A DNA stretch of 64,000 nt from Candidatus Microthrix subdominans (GTDB taxonomy: Bacteria; Actinomycetota; Acidimicrobiia; Acidimicrobiales; Microtrichaceae), in contig JADJZA010000007.1 of the NCBI GenBank assembly GCA_016719385.1, forward strand, positions 372,001 to 436,000, given 5' to 3'. Of this stretch, positions 1 through 9,017 are shown piece by piece. Position 1 is the stretch's first letter. Every line of letters starts with the position of its first letter. The notes under the pieces were generated by a model. That model was not told where the DNA came from and ran no database searches. It worked only from the letters and a program-made list of their open reading frames with translations. Both the position numbers and the translations under genes were made by a program.

Positions 1-1071
1 GTCGTCGGCCCGCTTCCCGAGGGTCTACCGGCCCCGGCTCTGGGTGGCCTGCAGTGGAGCGACGTCTCATCCATGATCGGCCCGGCGCTCGGCATCGCTC
101 TGATCACTTTCGCCGACACAGCGGTGCTCTCGCGCGCGTTTGCTGCGCGCCGGGGCGAGTCGGTGGACAGCAACCACGAGATGGCGGCGGTAGGACTCGC
201 GAGCGCGGCTGCCGGCATGCTTGGTGGCTTTCCTACCTGCGGGAGTTCGACCCGTACCCCGGCCGCCGAGCAGGCGGGCGGGCGGACCCAACTCGTGGGC
301 GTGGTCGGAGCCGTCATGGTGATGGCGTTCATCCTGCTGGCACCGGGAGCGACCGAGTACCTGCCGTCTGCGACGTTGGCCGCTGTGGTGATCGTGGCTG
401 CCTCGTCGCTGATGGACATACCTACGGTCATCGGTCTACTGAAGGTCGACCGAATCGAGGGGATGCTGTCGTTGGCCGCATTCGTGGGTGTGGCACTGGT
501 CGGGGTCCTGCAAGGCATCCTCATTGCGATCGCTCTGTCGTTCGTGGCGTTCGTGAACCAAGCATGGCGGCCATACCGCACCGAACTGGTGCGCGTGGAG
601 GGGCTCCGCGGATACCACGACGCCACCCGGCACCCGGAAGGGACTCGGGTCCCGAGGCTGGTCATCGTGCGCTTCGATGCACCACTGTTCTTCGCGAACG
701 CCCCTCTCCTGGGAAAGCTGACGAGCGAAGCCGTCAACCAGGCGGGACCGGAAACCGCAACCGTCATACTCGCTGCCGAGGCCATGACAAGCGTCGATGC
801 GACAGCGGTCGAGAAGCTCATCGACCTCGACGACTACCTGTCGTCGCGAGATATCCGACTGTTGCTCGCCGAGATGAAGGGGCCCGTCAAGGACCAACTC
901 CTCCGGTACGGGCTCGGTGGGCGCTTCGATCCCAGCCGGTTCTACCCAACGGTCGGAGCCGCAGTTGACGACGTCACCGGCACCCTGCGATACGACTTCG
1001 GCACCAACCCCGACCAGCCTGGTCGGCTGCTGGGGCCCGGAGAATCAGATTTCGACCACCCGTCCCCGTAG
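1..1071 (+). CDS. SulP-family sulfate/anion permease with STAS domain, 5' end outside window
   Basis: The frame is open from base 1, so the N-terminal half lies upstream of the window. What remains is the C-terminal half of a SulP transporter core (several hydrophobic helices, residues about 25-185 of the visible part) followed by a cytoplasmic STAS domain (about 210-320). SulP proteins carry sulfate, bicarbonate or other anions across the inner membrane, and the STAS domain is regulatory. The conserved SulP stretch GFPTCGSSTRTPAAEQAGGR is present, where most relatives have P-x-x-G-x-x-S-R-T-x-x-N. A second SulP with a different sequence lies at 25961-27688, so the genome has at least two paralogues. 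The gene converges on the ATPase operon, with 53 bp between stop codons. The substrate cannot be read from the sequence. Confidence 0.88.
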   Translation, partial: VVGPLPEGLPAPALGGLQWSDVSSMIGPALGIALITFADTAVLSRAFAARRGESVDSNHEMAAVGLASAAAGMLGGFPTCGSSTRTPAAEQAGGRTQLVGVVGAVMVMAFILLAPGATEYLPSATLAAVVIVAASSLMDIPTVIGLLKVDRIEGMLSLAAFVGVALVGVLQGILIAIALSFVAFVNQAWRPYRTELVRVEGLRGYHDATRHPEGTRVPRLVIVRFDAPLFFANAPLLGKLTSEAVNQAGPETATVILAAEAMTSVDATAVEKLIDLDDYLSSRDIRLLLAEMKGPVKDQLLRYGLGGRFDPSRFYPTVGAAVDDVTGTLRYDFGTNPDQPGRLLGPGESDFDHPSP

Positions 1072-1124
1072 ACGGTTTCCCATGGCCACCCGTGTATTGG
1101 CCCAAGCCCTCGCCCACCAGAGAT

Positions 1125-2015
1125 TCACTCCCGCATCGCTTCGAAACCGGAGATGACGTCGAGGAGCTCCTCGGTGACAGCGGCCTGTCGGAGCCGGTGT
1201 CGTTCTCGGTGGAGTTCGGCCAGTCGCTCCTCCACATCGCGCTGGGCGTTGTCCATCGCCACCAACCTGCTCGCCGCTACCGATGCCATGGCCTGCGCGA
1301 AGGTGCGGGTCAGCCCAGCGAAGACCGATTGGCGAACCAGCGTTGCGAGCAACTCGGTACGCCCGACGGTGTAGGTGGGCAGGCTCCGGCCTGGCCAAGG
1401 TTGACCGACCAGCTCACGGAGACGAGCGGTGTCGAAAGGCAGCAGCGGGCGATCAGCGGGTTCGAAACCGGCATGACGCCCGCGGAAGCTGGGAAAGACC
1501 AAGTGAACAGCTGGGTTGGGATCGGCGCGCCGCCAGCGATCGATACGTACGAGCAGTTCTGCTGCCCGCGGGCTGATTCCGTCGACGCTGTTGGGCAGCT
1601 CGAGCACCACGTCGGGCGGAACCCCGGTGAGTTCCAGCTCGGAGCTGAGGCGGAACCCCACTGCCACCACCTCGAAAACCGAGGTCGGACACGCGGCGAC
1701 GACCTCGGCCGCGTGGCGGGCCACCTGGCGGTTGACCGGTCCGCACAGCCCCTGGTTCGACCCGAACACGATTACCGCGCTCCGACGGGGCGGAAACCGG
1801 CTGTGCCGTTCCCACGCCACGTCGTCGGCGTCGAGATGGCGGGCCACCACCTGCAAACCCCGATCGAGGGTGGATTCGTAGATCCCCATGGCGTCTGCAG
1901 CCCGCTCGAAGTGACGGACGCTCACCGCAGCCATGCCCTTCATGGTGTGGGTGACCGACTCCAGCTCCTGAGCGCTGTCGACCCGGCGGTCGATCTGCGC
2001 CATGGTCACGCTCAT
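1125..2015 (-). CDS. atpG: N-type F-ATPase gamma subunit
   Basis: Last gene of the atpDCQRBEFAG operon, 296 aa. The gamma subunit is the central stalk that turns inside the alpha3beta3 head and links ring rotation to ATP turnover. The N-terminal helix (SVTMAQIDRRVDSAQELESV) and the C-terminal helix with SRLVAMDNAQRDVEERLAEL are typical gamma coiled-coil ends; the middle is divergent, as is usual in N-ATPases. Its ATG overlaps the atpA stop in an ATGA junction, so the two are probably translationally coupled. No delta (atpH) gene follows, which is a hallmark of this ATPase class. Confidence 0.9.
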   Translation of the reverse strand: MSVTMAQIDRRVDSAQELESVTHTMKGMAAVSVRHFERAADAMGIYESTLDRGLQVVARHLDADDVAWERHSRFPPRRSAVIVFGSNQGLCGPVNRQVARHAAEVVAACPTSVFEVVAVGFRLSSELELTGVPPDVVLELPNSVDGISPRAAELLVRIDRWRRADPNPAVHLVFPSFRGRHAGFEPADRPLLPFDTARLRELVGQPWPGRSLPTYTVGRTELLATLVRQSVFAGLTRTFAQAMASVAASRLVAMDNAQRDVEERLAELHRERHRLRQAAVTEELLDVISGFEAMRE

Positions 2016-3562
2016 GTGAGCTCGCGAAGCAGGTCGGTGATCGAGCGTCGGTCGTGATCGTCCAGCGCTCGGCCAGCGGTGATGTGCTCGGCGACGGTGT
2101 CCAGCCGACCCAGGTGTTCGCGCAGCCGTCGCTCCAACGGGGCGATCTCGCCAGGTTCCAGTCCGTCGAAGGCCCCGCTGGTCACCCCGATGAGCACCGC
2201 GATCTGTTCGACCGCCGTGCGGGGATCCGACGGCGTCTGCTTGAGCACTTCGCGGACGCGCCGGCCTCGTTCCAGCTCCCGGCGCCGTTCGTGTTCGAGC
2301 CGGGCGCCATAACGGGTGAAGCGCTCGAGTTCCTCAAACTGGGCATAGGAGAGGCGTAGGTTGCCGCTCAGGGCGCGGTAGGCGGGGAGCTGCGCCTGTG
2401 CGCCCACCCGCGAGACCGACCGCCCGATGTCCACAGGCGGAAGTTGGCCGCTGCGGAACAGGCGCGGCGACAGGTACACCTGGCCGTCGGTGATGGACAC
2501 GAGGTTGGTGGGGATGTACGCGGCGAGGTTCTCGGCCTGGGTTTCCACGATGGGCAACGCAGTGAGCGATCCTCCACCGAGTTCCTCGGAGCGCCGCGCC
2601 GAGCGTTCGAGGAGCCGGGAGTGGAGATAGAAGATGTCACCCGGGTACGCCTCACGTCCGGGAGGTCGACGAAGTAGCAGCGACAACTCCCGATAGGCGC
2701 GGGCATGGCGGGTGAGGTCGTCATAGACGATGAGCACATCGCGTCCCGCCTCCACGAAGTGCTCGGCCATCGTGGTTGCCGCGTAGGGAGCGATGTGGCG
2801 AAGGCCGACCGGGTCCTCTCCGGTGGCGACCACCACCACGCTGTGGTCGATTGCCCCGGTACCGCGCAACCCGGCGATGACCTTGGCGACCCCGGCGGTC
2901 TGCTGTCCGATGGCGCAGTAGACACAGATGACACCCGTGTCGCGCTGGTTCACGATGGTGTCCACCGCGATGGTGGACTTGCCGGTCTGGCGGTCACCGA
3001 CGATCAGTTCGCGCTGGCCCCGGCCGATCGGTACCAGCGCGTCGATGGCCATGATCCCGGTTTGCAACGGCGTGTCGATCGGCGCGCGTTCCATGATCGC
3101 CGGTCCCCGGCGTTCGACCGGCCGACGCCCGACGGTGCGAACCCTGCCGCGTTCGTCGAGCGGGCGGCCGAGGGGATCCACGACCCGTCCCAGCAGCGCC
3201 TCCCCGACCGGGACGTCCATGACCCTGCCGGTGCCGCGCACGACCTGTCCTGCCCCGATCTCCACGCCGTGCTCGAGCACGACGATGCCGACCCCGTCCC
3301 GGTCGAGTTCCAAGGCCAGCCCGAGCCCCCCGGACTCGAACTCAACGACCTCCTCTGCGCCGACGGTGGCCAGCCCTGACGCTCGCACCACACCCCCGGC
3401 GACGCTCGTGACACGACCCTGTTCGGAATGTCCGAGCCCATAACGGAACCGCTCTCCGGCGGTGGCGACGCCGCTCACACCACGATCGAGCGCGTCGGCG
3501 AGACCACCATCGCCCAGACGACCCTCAGTGGGCGTCTGCTCGTCGATCATCGGGGGACACAT
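2012..3562 (-). CDS. atpA: N-type F-ATPase alpha subunit
   Basis: 516 aa, non-catalytic nucleotide-binding subunit of the F1 head. Walker A GDRQTGKS lies at about 189-196; the SITDGQ signature and the arginine-finger region SVSRVG follow in the C-terminal half. I place the start at 3562 (MCPPMIDEQ) because a strong GGAGG sits 5 nt upstream; the reading frame is open further upstream, but that would lie deep inside atpF. With this start the gene overlaps the atpF end by 38 bp. The residues of a working alpha subunit are all visible. Confidence 0.95.
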   Translation of the reverse strand: MCPPMIDEQTPTEGRLGDGGLADALDRGVSGVATAGERFRYGLGHSEQGRVTSVAGGVVRASGLATVGAEEVVEFESGGLGLALELDRDGVGIVVLEHGVEIGAGQVVRGTGRVMDVPVGEALLGRVVDPLGRPLDERGRVRTVGRRPVERRGPAIMERAPIDTPLQTGIMAIDALVPIGRGQRELIVGDRQTGKSTIAVDTIVNQRDTGVICVYCAIGQQTAGVAKVIAGLRGTGAIDHSVVVVATGEDPVGLRHIAPYAATTMAEHFVEAGRDVLIVYDDLTRHARAYRELSLLLRRPPGREAYPGDIFYLHSRLLERSARRSEELGGGSLTALPIVETQAENLAAYIPTNLVSITDGQVYLSPRLFRSGQLPPVDIGRSVSRVGAQAQLPAYRALSGNLRLSYAQFEELERFTRYGARLEHERRRELERGRRVREVLKQTPSDPRTAVEQIAVLIGVTSGAFDGLEPGEIAPLERRLREHLGRLDTVAEHITAGRALDDHDRRSITDLLRELT

Positions 3563-4328
3563 CTCCACCTCCCTCACCGATGAGTTGGTCGACGATGATC
3601 CCCAGGCGGTCGAAATAGTCCCCGAGGTTCCACTCGATCGAGGTCGTGTCCGAACGCATCTCGACGCCGAGGATTGCATCCGGGGAGTGTTCAAACTCGA
3701 CGGCCTGCTGCTCGCCCAGGCCCAGCTCGCGCAACCTGGCGATGAGATGTGGGCGATCCACCTGATCGGGAAACCCGAGGCGAACCGTCACGGTAGCGGG
3801 CCGGTCCGGGTCCTCCGGCGTGCCAAACAGGGCGGAGCGCGCCGGCTCGTCGGCCTCCAGGTGATCGAGGGCCTTGTCGAGGGCCCGCCGTTCGATGTCG
3901 GCATCGGCGAGGGCCACCAGGGCACGGCGCCCGACAACGAGCACCTCGGCACCAACGCGACGCTGAAGCTCGCGGTCGAGGTCCTCGCGCTCGCGTCGCA
4001 GACCCTGGAGCCATCGGTTTCGCCGGTCTTCGACGTCCTCTCGTGCCTGTTCGATCAACTCCGTCCGACGTTCGGCCGCATCATGACCGGCGTTCTCGAG
4101 CAGCTCATCACGCCGGTCGTCGATCTCCACCTGTCGACGACGGTAGGACTCCGCGGCTGCTTCCGCTTCGTGCTCGCGCTCATCGGCGTCGGTGAGCCGC
4201 TGCGCGATCTTATTCTCGCGCTCGTCCATTGCGTCGATCACCGGCTTGTACAGGAAATGCCTCAGTGCCACCACGAGGACGACGAAGTTGATCAACTGGG
4301 CGATCATGGTGAACGGGTCGAACAGCAT
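3525..4328 (-). CDS. atpF: N-type F-ATPase b subunit, long form
   Basis: 267 aa, well above the roughly 160 aa of ordinary bacterial b subunits. One N-terminal membrane helix (residues about 8-26) is followed by a long charged coiled coil (about 35-130) and an extra C-terminal region of about 130 aa. N-ATPases lack a delta subunit, and the extension may take over the delta role of fixing the stator to F1; this is inference from its length and position. It lies between atpE and atpA, as the N-ATPase order predicts. Confidence 0.9.
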   Translation of the reverse strand: MLFDPFTMIAQLINFVVLVVALRHFLYKPVIDAMDERENKIAQRLTDADEREHEAEAAAESYRRRQVEIDDRRDELLENAGHDAAERRTELIEQAREDVEDRRNRWLQGLRREREDLDRELQRRVGAEVLVVGRRALVALADADIERRALDKALDHLEADEPARSALFGTPEDPDRPATVTVRLGFPDQVDRPHLIARLRELGLGEQQAVEFEHSPDAILGVEMRSDTTSIEWNLGDYFDRLGIIVDQLIGEGGGDVSPDDRRADAH

Positions 4329-4343
4329 GGCGTCGCCGCCCCC

Positions 4344-4610
4344 TCAGCCCGTGACCTGGGCCCAGAACGGGTTGGCGAAGATCAGGATCAGCGAGATGAC
4401 CAACGCGTAGATGGCCGTGGACTCGATCAGGGCCATGGCGACGAAGAGCGTGCGGGTGATCGTGTCGGCCTCATCGGGTTGTTGAGCGATGGCACGCAAG
4501 GCTTCAGCCGCGGCACGAGCCTCACCCAGAGCCGGTCCGATCGATCCGATGGCAATGGTCAAACCGGCGGTGATCACCGACGCCATGCCGATCCAGGTTG
4601 CGGAATCCAT
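4344..4610 (-). CDS. atpE: N-type F-ATPase c subunit with sodium-type binding signature
   Basis: 88 aa hairpin of two membrane helices that forms the rotor ring. The ion site reads E30 in helix 1 and E63-S64-T65 with Y68 in helix 2. These align with Q32, E65, S66, T67 and Y70 of the Na+-binding Ilyobacter ring, with the Gln replaced by Glu. A carboxylate in both helices is known from N-ATPase rings. The ligand pattern suggests Na+ binding, but ion choice in N-ATPases has to be measured, since two carboxylates could also favour protons. It lies between atpB and atpF. Confidence 0.94.
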   Translation of the reverse strand: MDSATWIGMASVITAGLTIAIGSIGPALGEARAAAEALRAIAQQPDEADTITRTLFVAMALIESTAIYALVISLILIFANPFWAQVTG

Positions 4611-4635
4611 GTGTGTTCCCTTCGTTGTTGGTCGT

Positions 4636-5373
4636 TCAGGCGCGCGATGGTTCGTTCGCGTCCGGCGCGGTTGCGTGGTCGCTGTGATCGTCGCTTCGTT
4701 CGGTTTGGGAGTTGGCGGAGATGTACACGGTGGCCAGCACCGCGAAGATGTAGGCCTGCACCACGCCGGTGAGCAGCCCCAGCGCGTTGAGCACGGCCGG
4801 GAAGATCAGCGGCGCGATGACCAACAAGATGGCGACGATCTTGGTGAAGCTCATCACGTTGCCGAACAGGCGCACCGCCAACGCGAGCGTGCGCGAGAGC
4901 TCCGAGATGATGTTGAACGGCAACATGAAGGGGTTGGGACGCAGGTAGCTGCGCAGATAGGTGCGCAGGCCTTGGTGGGTGATGGCGAACACGGGCACCG
5001 CCACGAAGACCGCGACGGCCAGCGCCGCAGTGGTGGAGAGCGACGCCGTGGGTGGCACATATCCCGGGAAGACCACCAGCAGGTTCGACACGAGGATGAA
5101 CAGAAACAGCGTGCCAACGAAGGCGAGGTAGCGATGGGGGTCCTGGCCGCTGATCTCGCGGATCTGGTTCCGCAGCATGGTGACGATCACCTCGAGCGCG
5201 TTCTGCCATCGTGACATCCGCGGTCCCGACGACAGGCGACGGGTGATCAGCCAGGCGCCGATGATGAGCAGTGCCATGACGGCCCACGTGGTGACGAGGG
5301 TGAGGTTGATGTTGAAGAACCCGCTGCTCCAGAACACCTCAGCGTCGGGACTGATCTGGTCCTCACCCATCAT
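4636..5373 (-). CDS. atpB: N-type F-ATPase a subunit
   Basis: About 245 aa, membrane stator subunit that forms the ion half-channels against the c ring. The conserved helix LSRTLALAVRLFGNVMSF carries the essential stator Arg. At least five hydrophobic segments are visible. I start at 5373 (MMGEDQ), which overlaps the end of atpR by 11 bp and has GGGGAG just upstream; the open frame continues to 5451 but only through the atpR coding region. Confidence 0.93.
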   Translation of the reverse strand: MMGEDQISPDAEVFWSSGFFNINLTLVTTWAVMALLIIGAWLITRRLSSGPRMSRWQNALEVIVTMLRNQIREISGQDPHRYLAFVGTLFLFILVSNLLVVFPGYVPPTASLSTTAALAVAVFVAVPVFAITHQGLRTYLRSYLRPNPFMLPFNIISELSRTLALAVRLFGNVMSFTKIVAILLVIAPLIFPAVLNALGLLTGVVQAYIFAVLATVYISANSQTERSDDHSDHATAPDANEPSRA

Positions 5374-5716
5374 TCGGCTCCCCTCGCCCCGACATCGGGG
5401 TACTTCCTGTGGCCTCGTGGGTGCCACCCATCGTTGCCGAAGGTTGGGCAACGAAGCGGCGCACCACCACCAGACGGGCGGTGATCACACCCGGCACCGC
5501 CCCAACCAGCGCCCAGGGCGACAGTCGGGCGAGGGCCACGAGCCCGACCGCGAGCAGCGCCATCCTGGCCAGGAGGCTTGCCATCACCAGGGTGGCGGGT
5601 CGCGACGTAACCACGAGACGGCGTGCGGTCCACGCCAGTGCGCCGAAAAATCCGAGACCCAGCACGAACCCGGCGAGCGCGCCCAACACGACCGCGAACA
5701 CGACGGAGTAGGTCAT
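5363..5716 (-). CDS. atpR: N-ATPase AtpR subunit
   Basis: 117 aa membrane protein with three hydrophobic segments and basic residues between them (TARRL near residue 30, LLARMALL near 50). AtpR is found only in N-ATPase operons and is thought to help assemble or stabilise the c ring through its basic residues. The start at 5716 makes an ATGA overlap with the atpQ stop. Its position between atpQ and atpB matches the family order exactly. Confidence 0.85.
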   Translation of the reverse strand: MTYSVVFAVVLGALAGFVLGLGFFGALAWTARRLVVTSRPATLVMASLLARMALLAVGLVALARLSPWALVGAVPGVITARLVVVRRFVAQPSATMGGTHEATGSTPMSGRGEPNDG

Positions 5717-6060
5717 CGTCGGTCCCCGCTGCTCTCGCGCCGTATCCAATACCACGCGGTCGCACACCCCAGCGCGATCCCGAGGACCAGGAACATGATG
5801 GTGAAGCTTCGCTCGCTCTCGGTCCTGTTATCGAGAAATACCCCGAGAGCGAGCCCCGCCAAGGTGGGGATTGCGACGGTCCAGCCCACCAGACCGAATG
5901 TACCCATGAAGGCCCAGATGCTCTCGTTGGGACCTTCGCGTGAACGTATCCGGCGTTCTGACTTGGCTGAAACCACCTTGCGCAGCGTCTCGGCGCGCTC
6001 ACGGTCCAGTTCGACGCTGGAAAAGGCCTCGTCCTCATCCTTGTCCTCAGAAGATGGCAT
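5713..6060 (-). CDS. atpQ: N-ATPase AtpQ subunit (AtpI/gene1-like)
   Basis: 115 aa. A highly charged N-terminal region (about 1-45) is followed by two membrane helices joined by GVFLDNRTESERS, as in the AtpI/ATPase-gene1 family. AtpI-like proteins assist assembly of the c ring. The chosen start (MPSSEDKDEDE, 6060) overlaps the atpC end by 14 bp; longer starts would lie inside atpC. Confidence 0.83.
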   Translation of the reverse strand: MPSSEDKDEDEAFSSVELDRERAETLRKVVSAKSERRIRSREGPNESIWAFMGTFGLVGWTVAIPTLAGLALGVFLDNRTESERSFTIMFLVLGIALGCATAWYWIRRESSGDRR

Positions 6061-6457
6061 CGCGATCCAGGTCCAGTAGCTGGCGTGTGATGTCCGACTC
6101 CAGATCAGCCATGGCGCGCCGGGCGGAACGCTCACCTTCGTCGAATCCCTCGAAGGCGGTGTCGAGCTCGCGGTCGAGTGACCGCAGGTCGTCGCCGCTG
6201 AACGCCGCAGCGGTCACGACATCGACCCGGGTGCCGCACTTGACGAGGAGGCCGCCGTCGAGGGCCACCACGAATTCCTCGTCGTCCCAGACGTAGGTGA
6301 GCAAACCCTGAGCCAGGGGAGCGACGAAGTCGATGTGCCGCGGCAGCAGGGTGAACGCGCCGTTGGTCGCCTCGGCGGACACCTTGTCGACGTTGGTGTC
6401 GAGCGCCACCTGGCCGGGGGTGACGACGCGGAGACGCATGGACGGGGCCCCGGTCAT
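6047..6457 (-). CDS. atpC: N-type F-ATPase epsilon subunit
   Basis: 136 aa. The N-terminal beta-sandwich is clear (MRLRVVTPG, then LLPRHIDFVAPL near residue 42), and a helical C-terminal arm ends in LLDLDRDAIF. Epsilon links gamma to the c ring and can inhibit ATP hydrolysis. Start 6457 forms an ATGA overlap with the beta-subunit stop, which is why I prefer it to the longer frame from 6556. Confidence 0.9.
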   Translation of the reverse strand: MTGAPSMRLRVVTPGQVALDTNVDKVSAEATNGAFTLLPRHIDFVAPLAQGLLTYVWDDEEFVVALDGGLLVKCGTRVDVVTAAAFSGDDLRSLDRELDTAFEGFDEGERSARRAMADLESDITRQLLDLDRDAIF

Positions 6458-7914
6458 GGTCGACGACCAGGGTTGGCCAGGTCGTCGAGAGAGCCGATCA
6501 TGTAGAAGTCCCCTTCGCCGTGATCGGGGAGATCGTCGGCGAGGATTCGCTCGCATCCCTCGAGTGCCTCTTCGAGCTCGACCATGCGCCCGGAGCGGTC
6601 GGTGAACTGTTCGGTGACAAAGAACGGTTGTGTGAGAAACCGCTCCAACCGGCGGGCCCTGGTGACGACCAGTTGGTCCTCCTTGGAAAGTTCCTCCATC
6701 CCCAGCATCGCGATGACGTCGGAGAGGTCGTCATAGGCGGCGAGGGTCTCCCGAACCCGGCGGGCAACGGAGTAGTGGCGTTGGCCGACCACGTTCGGAG
6801 TGAGCAACTTTGAACTCGACTGCAGCGGGTCGATCGCTGGGTACAGCCCTTGGGATGCCCGGTCCCTCGACAACACGATCGAGGCCGACAGATGACCGAA
6901 CACGTGCACTGCGGAGGGATCGGTGAAGTCGTCGGCCGGCACGTAGACGGCCTGCACCGAGGTGATCGCCCCGCTCTCGGTGGTGGCGATCCGCTCTTCC
7001 AGGGCGGCCAACATGCTGGCCAGGTCGGGTTGGTAGCCGAGCCTGGAGGGAATCTGTCCCAGCAGTGCTGAGACCTCGCTGCCCGCCTGCACAAACCGGA
7101 AGATGTTGTCGATCAGCAATAACACGTCCTGTTGGCGGTCGTCGCGAAAGTACTCGGCCATCGTGAGCGCTGTATGGCCCACCCGCAAGCGGGCGCCGGG
7201 TTGTTCATCCATCTGACCGAACACGAGGACAGACTGTTCCAGCACCCCACTCTCGGCGACCTCGCGGTGGAGATCCTCCGCCTCTCGGGTGCGTTCTCCG
7301 ATGCCACAGAAGACGCTGGTGCCCTCGTGAGCGCCGGCCACGTTGTTGATGAGTTCCATGATGAGCACCGTCTTGCCGACCCCGGCTCCCCCGAAGAGCC
7401 CCGCCTTGCCCCCACGCTCGAGGGGAGCAAGCACGTCGATCATCTTGATACCGGTCTGGAACGTCTCGGATTTGGCCGGTCGACGGGCCAACGAAACCGG
7501 ACGACGGTGGATGGACCGCTGCTCCAGGTCGACAAGATCGTCGTCGCCCAGACCATCGATCACCCGTCCGAACACGTCGAAGGTTCGCCCCCGGGTGGCA
7601 TCGCCCACACCGACGGTGATGGGCGCACCCGAGTCGATGAACTCGTCGCCGCGGGCCAGCCCCTGAATGGGTGTAAGCGCAACGGTACGCACGGTTTGGC
7701 CATCGAGATGGCTGACGACCTCGACCGCGACGGCGACACGAGATCGCTCCTCGAGCGACGCTTCGCCACCGTCACCCCCCGCGGAACGGTCGGGTGTCTC
7801 CAGAAGCGTCCCGAGTTCGGGCAGTGGTGGATCCATGGCCACATCGACCACACTGCCGTGCACCCCTACCACCAGACCTGAACGGTTATCGGCGGTGTTC
7901 CTCGAGCGTCGCAT
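6454..7914 (-). CDS. atpD: N-type F-ATPase beta subunit
   Basis: 486 aa, catalytic subunit and first gene of the operon. Walker A is GGAGVGKT, the catalytic-Glu motif reads GERTREAED (GERTREGND in standard F1), and Walker B is VLLLIDNIF. The long open frame upstream (to 9024) is only the shadow of the hydrolase gene; MRRSRNTADNRS at 7914 is the natural start, although its ribosome-binding site is weak. The promoter must lie in the 234 bp shared with the divergent hydrolase gene. Gene order beta-first is the opposite of the standard atp operon and marks the N-type. Confidence 0.95.
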   Translation of the reverse strand: MRRSRNTADNRSGLVVGVHGSVVDVAMDPPLPELGTLLETPDRSAGGDGGEASLEERSRVAVAVEVVSHLDGQTVRTVALTPIQGLARGDEFIDSGAPITVGVGDATRGRTFDVFGRVIDGLGDDDLVDLEQRSIHRRPVSLARRPAKSETFQTGIKMIDVLAPLERGGKAGLFGGAGVGKTVLIMELINNVAGAHEGTSVFCGIGERTREAEDLHREVAESGVLEQSVLVFGQMDEQPGARLRVGHTALTMAEYFRDDRQQDVLLLIDNIFRFVQAGSEVSALLGQIPSRLGYQPDLASMLAALEERIATTESGAITSVQAVYVPADDFTDPSAVHVFGHLSASIVLSRDRASQGLYPAIDPLQSSSKLLTPNVVGQRHYSVARRVRETLAAYDDLSDVIAMLGMEELSKEDQLVVTRARRLERFLTQPFFVTEQFTDRSGRMVELEEALEGCERILADDLPDHGEGDFYMIGSLDDLANPGRRP

Positions 7915-8148
7915 CGCTGCTTTCGTCCGGTTGGATGTCCTGTGCTGTGAATGTACGTGAAGGGGCCTGAGCGTCTTCCACGATCGAGGCTCCCCAGACA
8001 CTCCCTTTGTTACACCTATCCAACGGTCTGTCCAGGCGAGTTGCCAAATGGGCAGGGTGTCCGGTTGGCAGTGCGGTTTCCCCCGATCAGCGCCGCTGGC
8101 CGTTGCTAGGCTGAAGGTCCGCGACAGAGGGAACGGCGAGGGGCACGA

Positions 8149-9012
8149 ATGACGTATCGCACGGCCAGCTTCGAACACGAGGGCCACCGGCTGGTCTACG
8201 ACGAATACGGCTCGGGCGACAGCCTCGTCGTCTACATGCACGGGTTGTTGCTCGACTCGAACCTCAACCGAGGCATTGCCGACGCTCTGGCCGACCGAGG
8301 AAACCGGGTGGTACTGCTGGACCTCCTTGGCCACGGCCGCAGCGACTGCCCCGCCCATGCCGCCGAGTACCGAATCGACAGTTATGCGGAGCAGGTCATC
8401 GGCCTGCTCGACCACCTGGGAGTTGAGGGCGCCGTGTTGGGCGGGCTGTCGCTGGGCGCCAACGTCAGCCTCTTTGCCGCTGCTGCGCACCCCGAACGCG
8501 TGCAGGGCCTGGTGTTGGAGATGCCCGTGCTGGAATGGGCGGTACCTTCCGCTGCGTTGGCCTTCGTGCCCATGCTGCTCGCTGCCCACTACGGGGCTCG
8601 AGTCATGCGGTTTACCTCTGCTGCGGTCAGGCGGCTGCCCAGGACACCGTGGGGCCCGGTCAATTCCCTCATGCACGCCGGATCGCTTCCACCCGAGGTG
8701 ATGGCGGCGATCCTGCACGGGGTGCTGGTGGGCCCCGTGGCGCCCACCCTCGAAGCTCGGTTGCGCATCAAGGCCCCGACGTTGGTGCTCGCCCACAGCA
8801 ACGACCTGATCCACCCGTTCAGCGACGCGGTCAACCTGGTGAACCAGCTGCCGAACGCCCGTATGGAACGTGCGCGGTCGCCGGTTGAGCTGCGCCTGTT
8901 CCCCGAGCGCCTCACCGTCTGCGTCAACGAGTTTGTCGACGAGGTCGGCGGCCGTTCGCCTGCCAAGCCGGCGCTGACGCTGGCAGCGAGCAACGGATCC
9001 GGCGGGGCGTAG
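8149..9012 (+). CDS. alpha/beta-hydrolase fold protein
   Basis: 287 aa. The fold is shown by MHGLLLDS (oxyanion region, about residue 24), the LLDLLGHGRSD loop, the nucleophile elbow GGLSLGANVS (Ser near 97) and the acid-strand segment LVLAHSNDLIHP (about 208-219). The usual GH(x)P at the last catalytic position is not visible: the expected place reads ARSPVELRLFPERL, with no His. It may use another His or be non-catalytic. Five bases separate it from the downstream WS/DGAT gene, so a lipid or ester substrate is likely. Confidence 0.82.
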   Translation: MTYRTASFEHEGHRLVYDEYGSGDSLVVYMHGLLLDSNLNRGIADALADRGNRVVLLDLLGHGRSDCPAHAAEYRIDSYAEQVIGLLDHLGVEGAVLGGLSLGANVSLFAAAAHPERVQGLVLEMPVLEWAVPSAALAFVPMLLAAHYGARVMRFTSAAVRRLPRTPWGPVNSLMHAGSLPPEVMAAILHGVLVGPVAPTLEARLRIKAPTLVLAHSNDLIHPFSDAVNLVNQLPNARMERARSPVELRLFPERLTVCVNEFVDEVGGRSPAKPALTLAASNGSGGA

Positions 9013-9017
9013 CTGCT

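Noticed and set aside
3462..4772. 436-aa plus-strand frame across atpF and atpE
   Set aside because: Shadow of the ATPase operon; all real subunits are on the minus strand.
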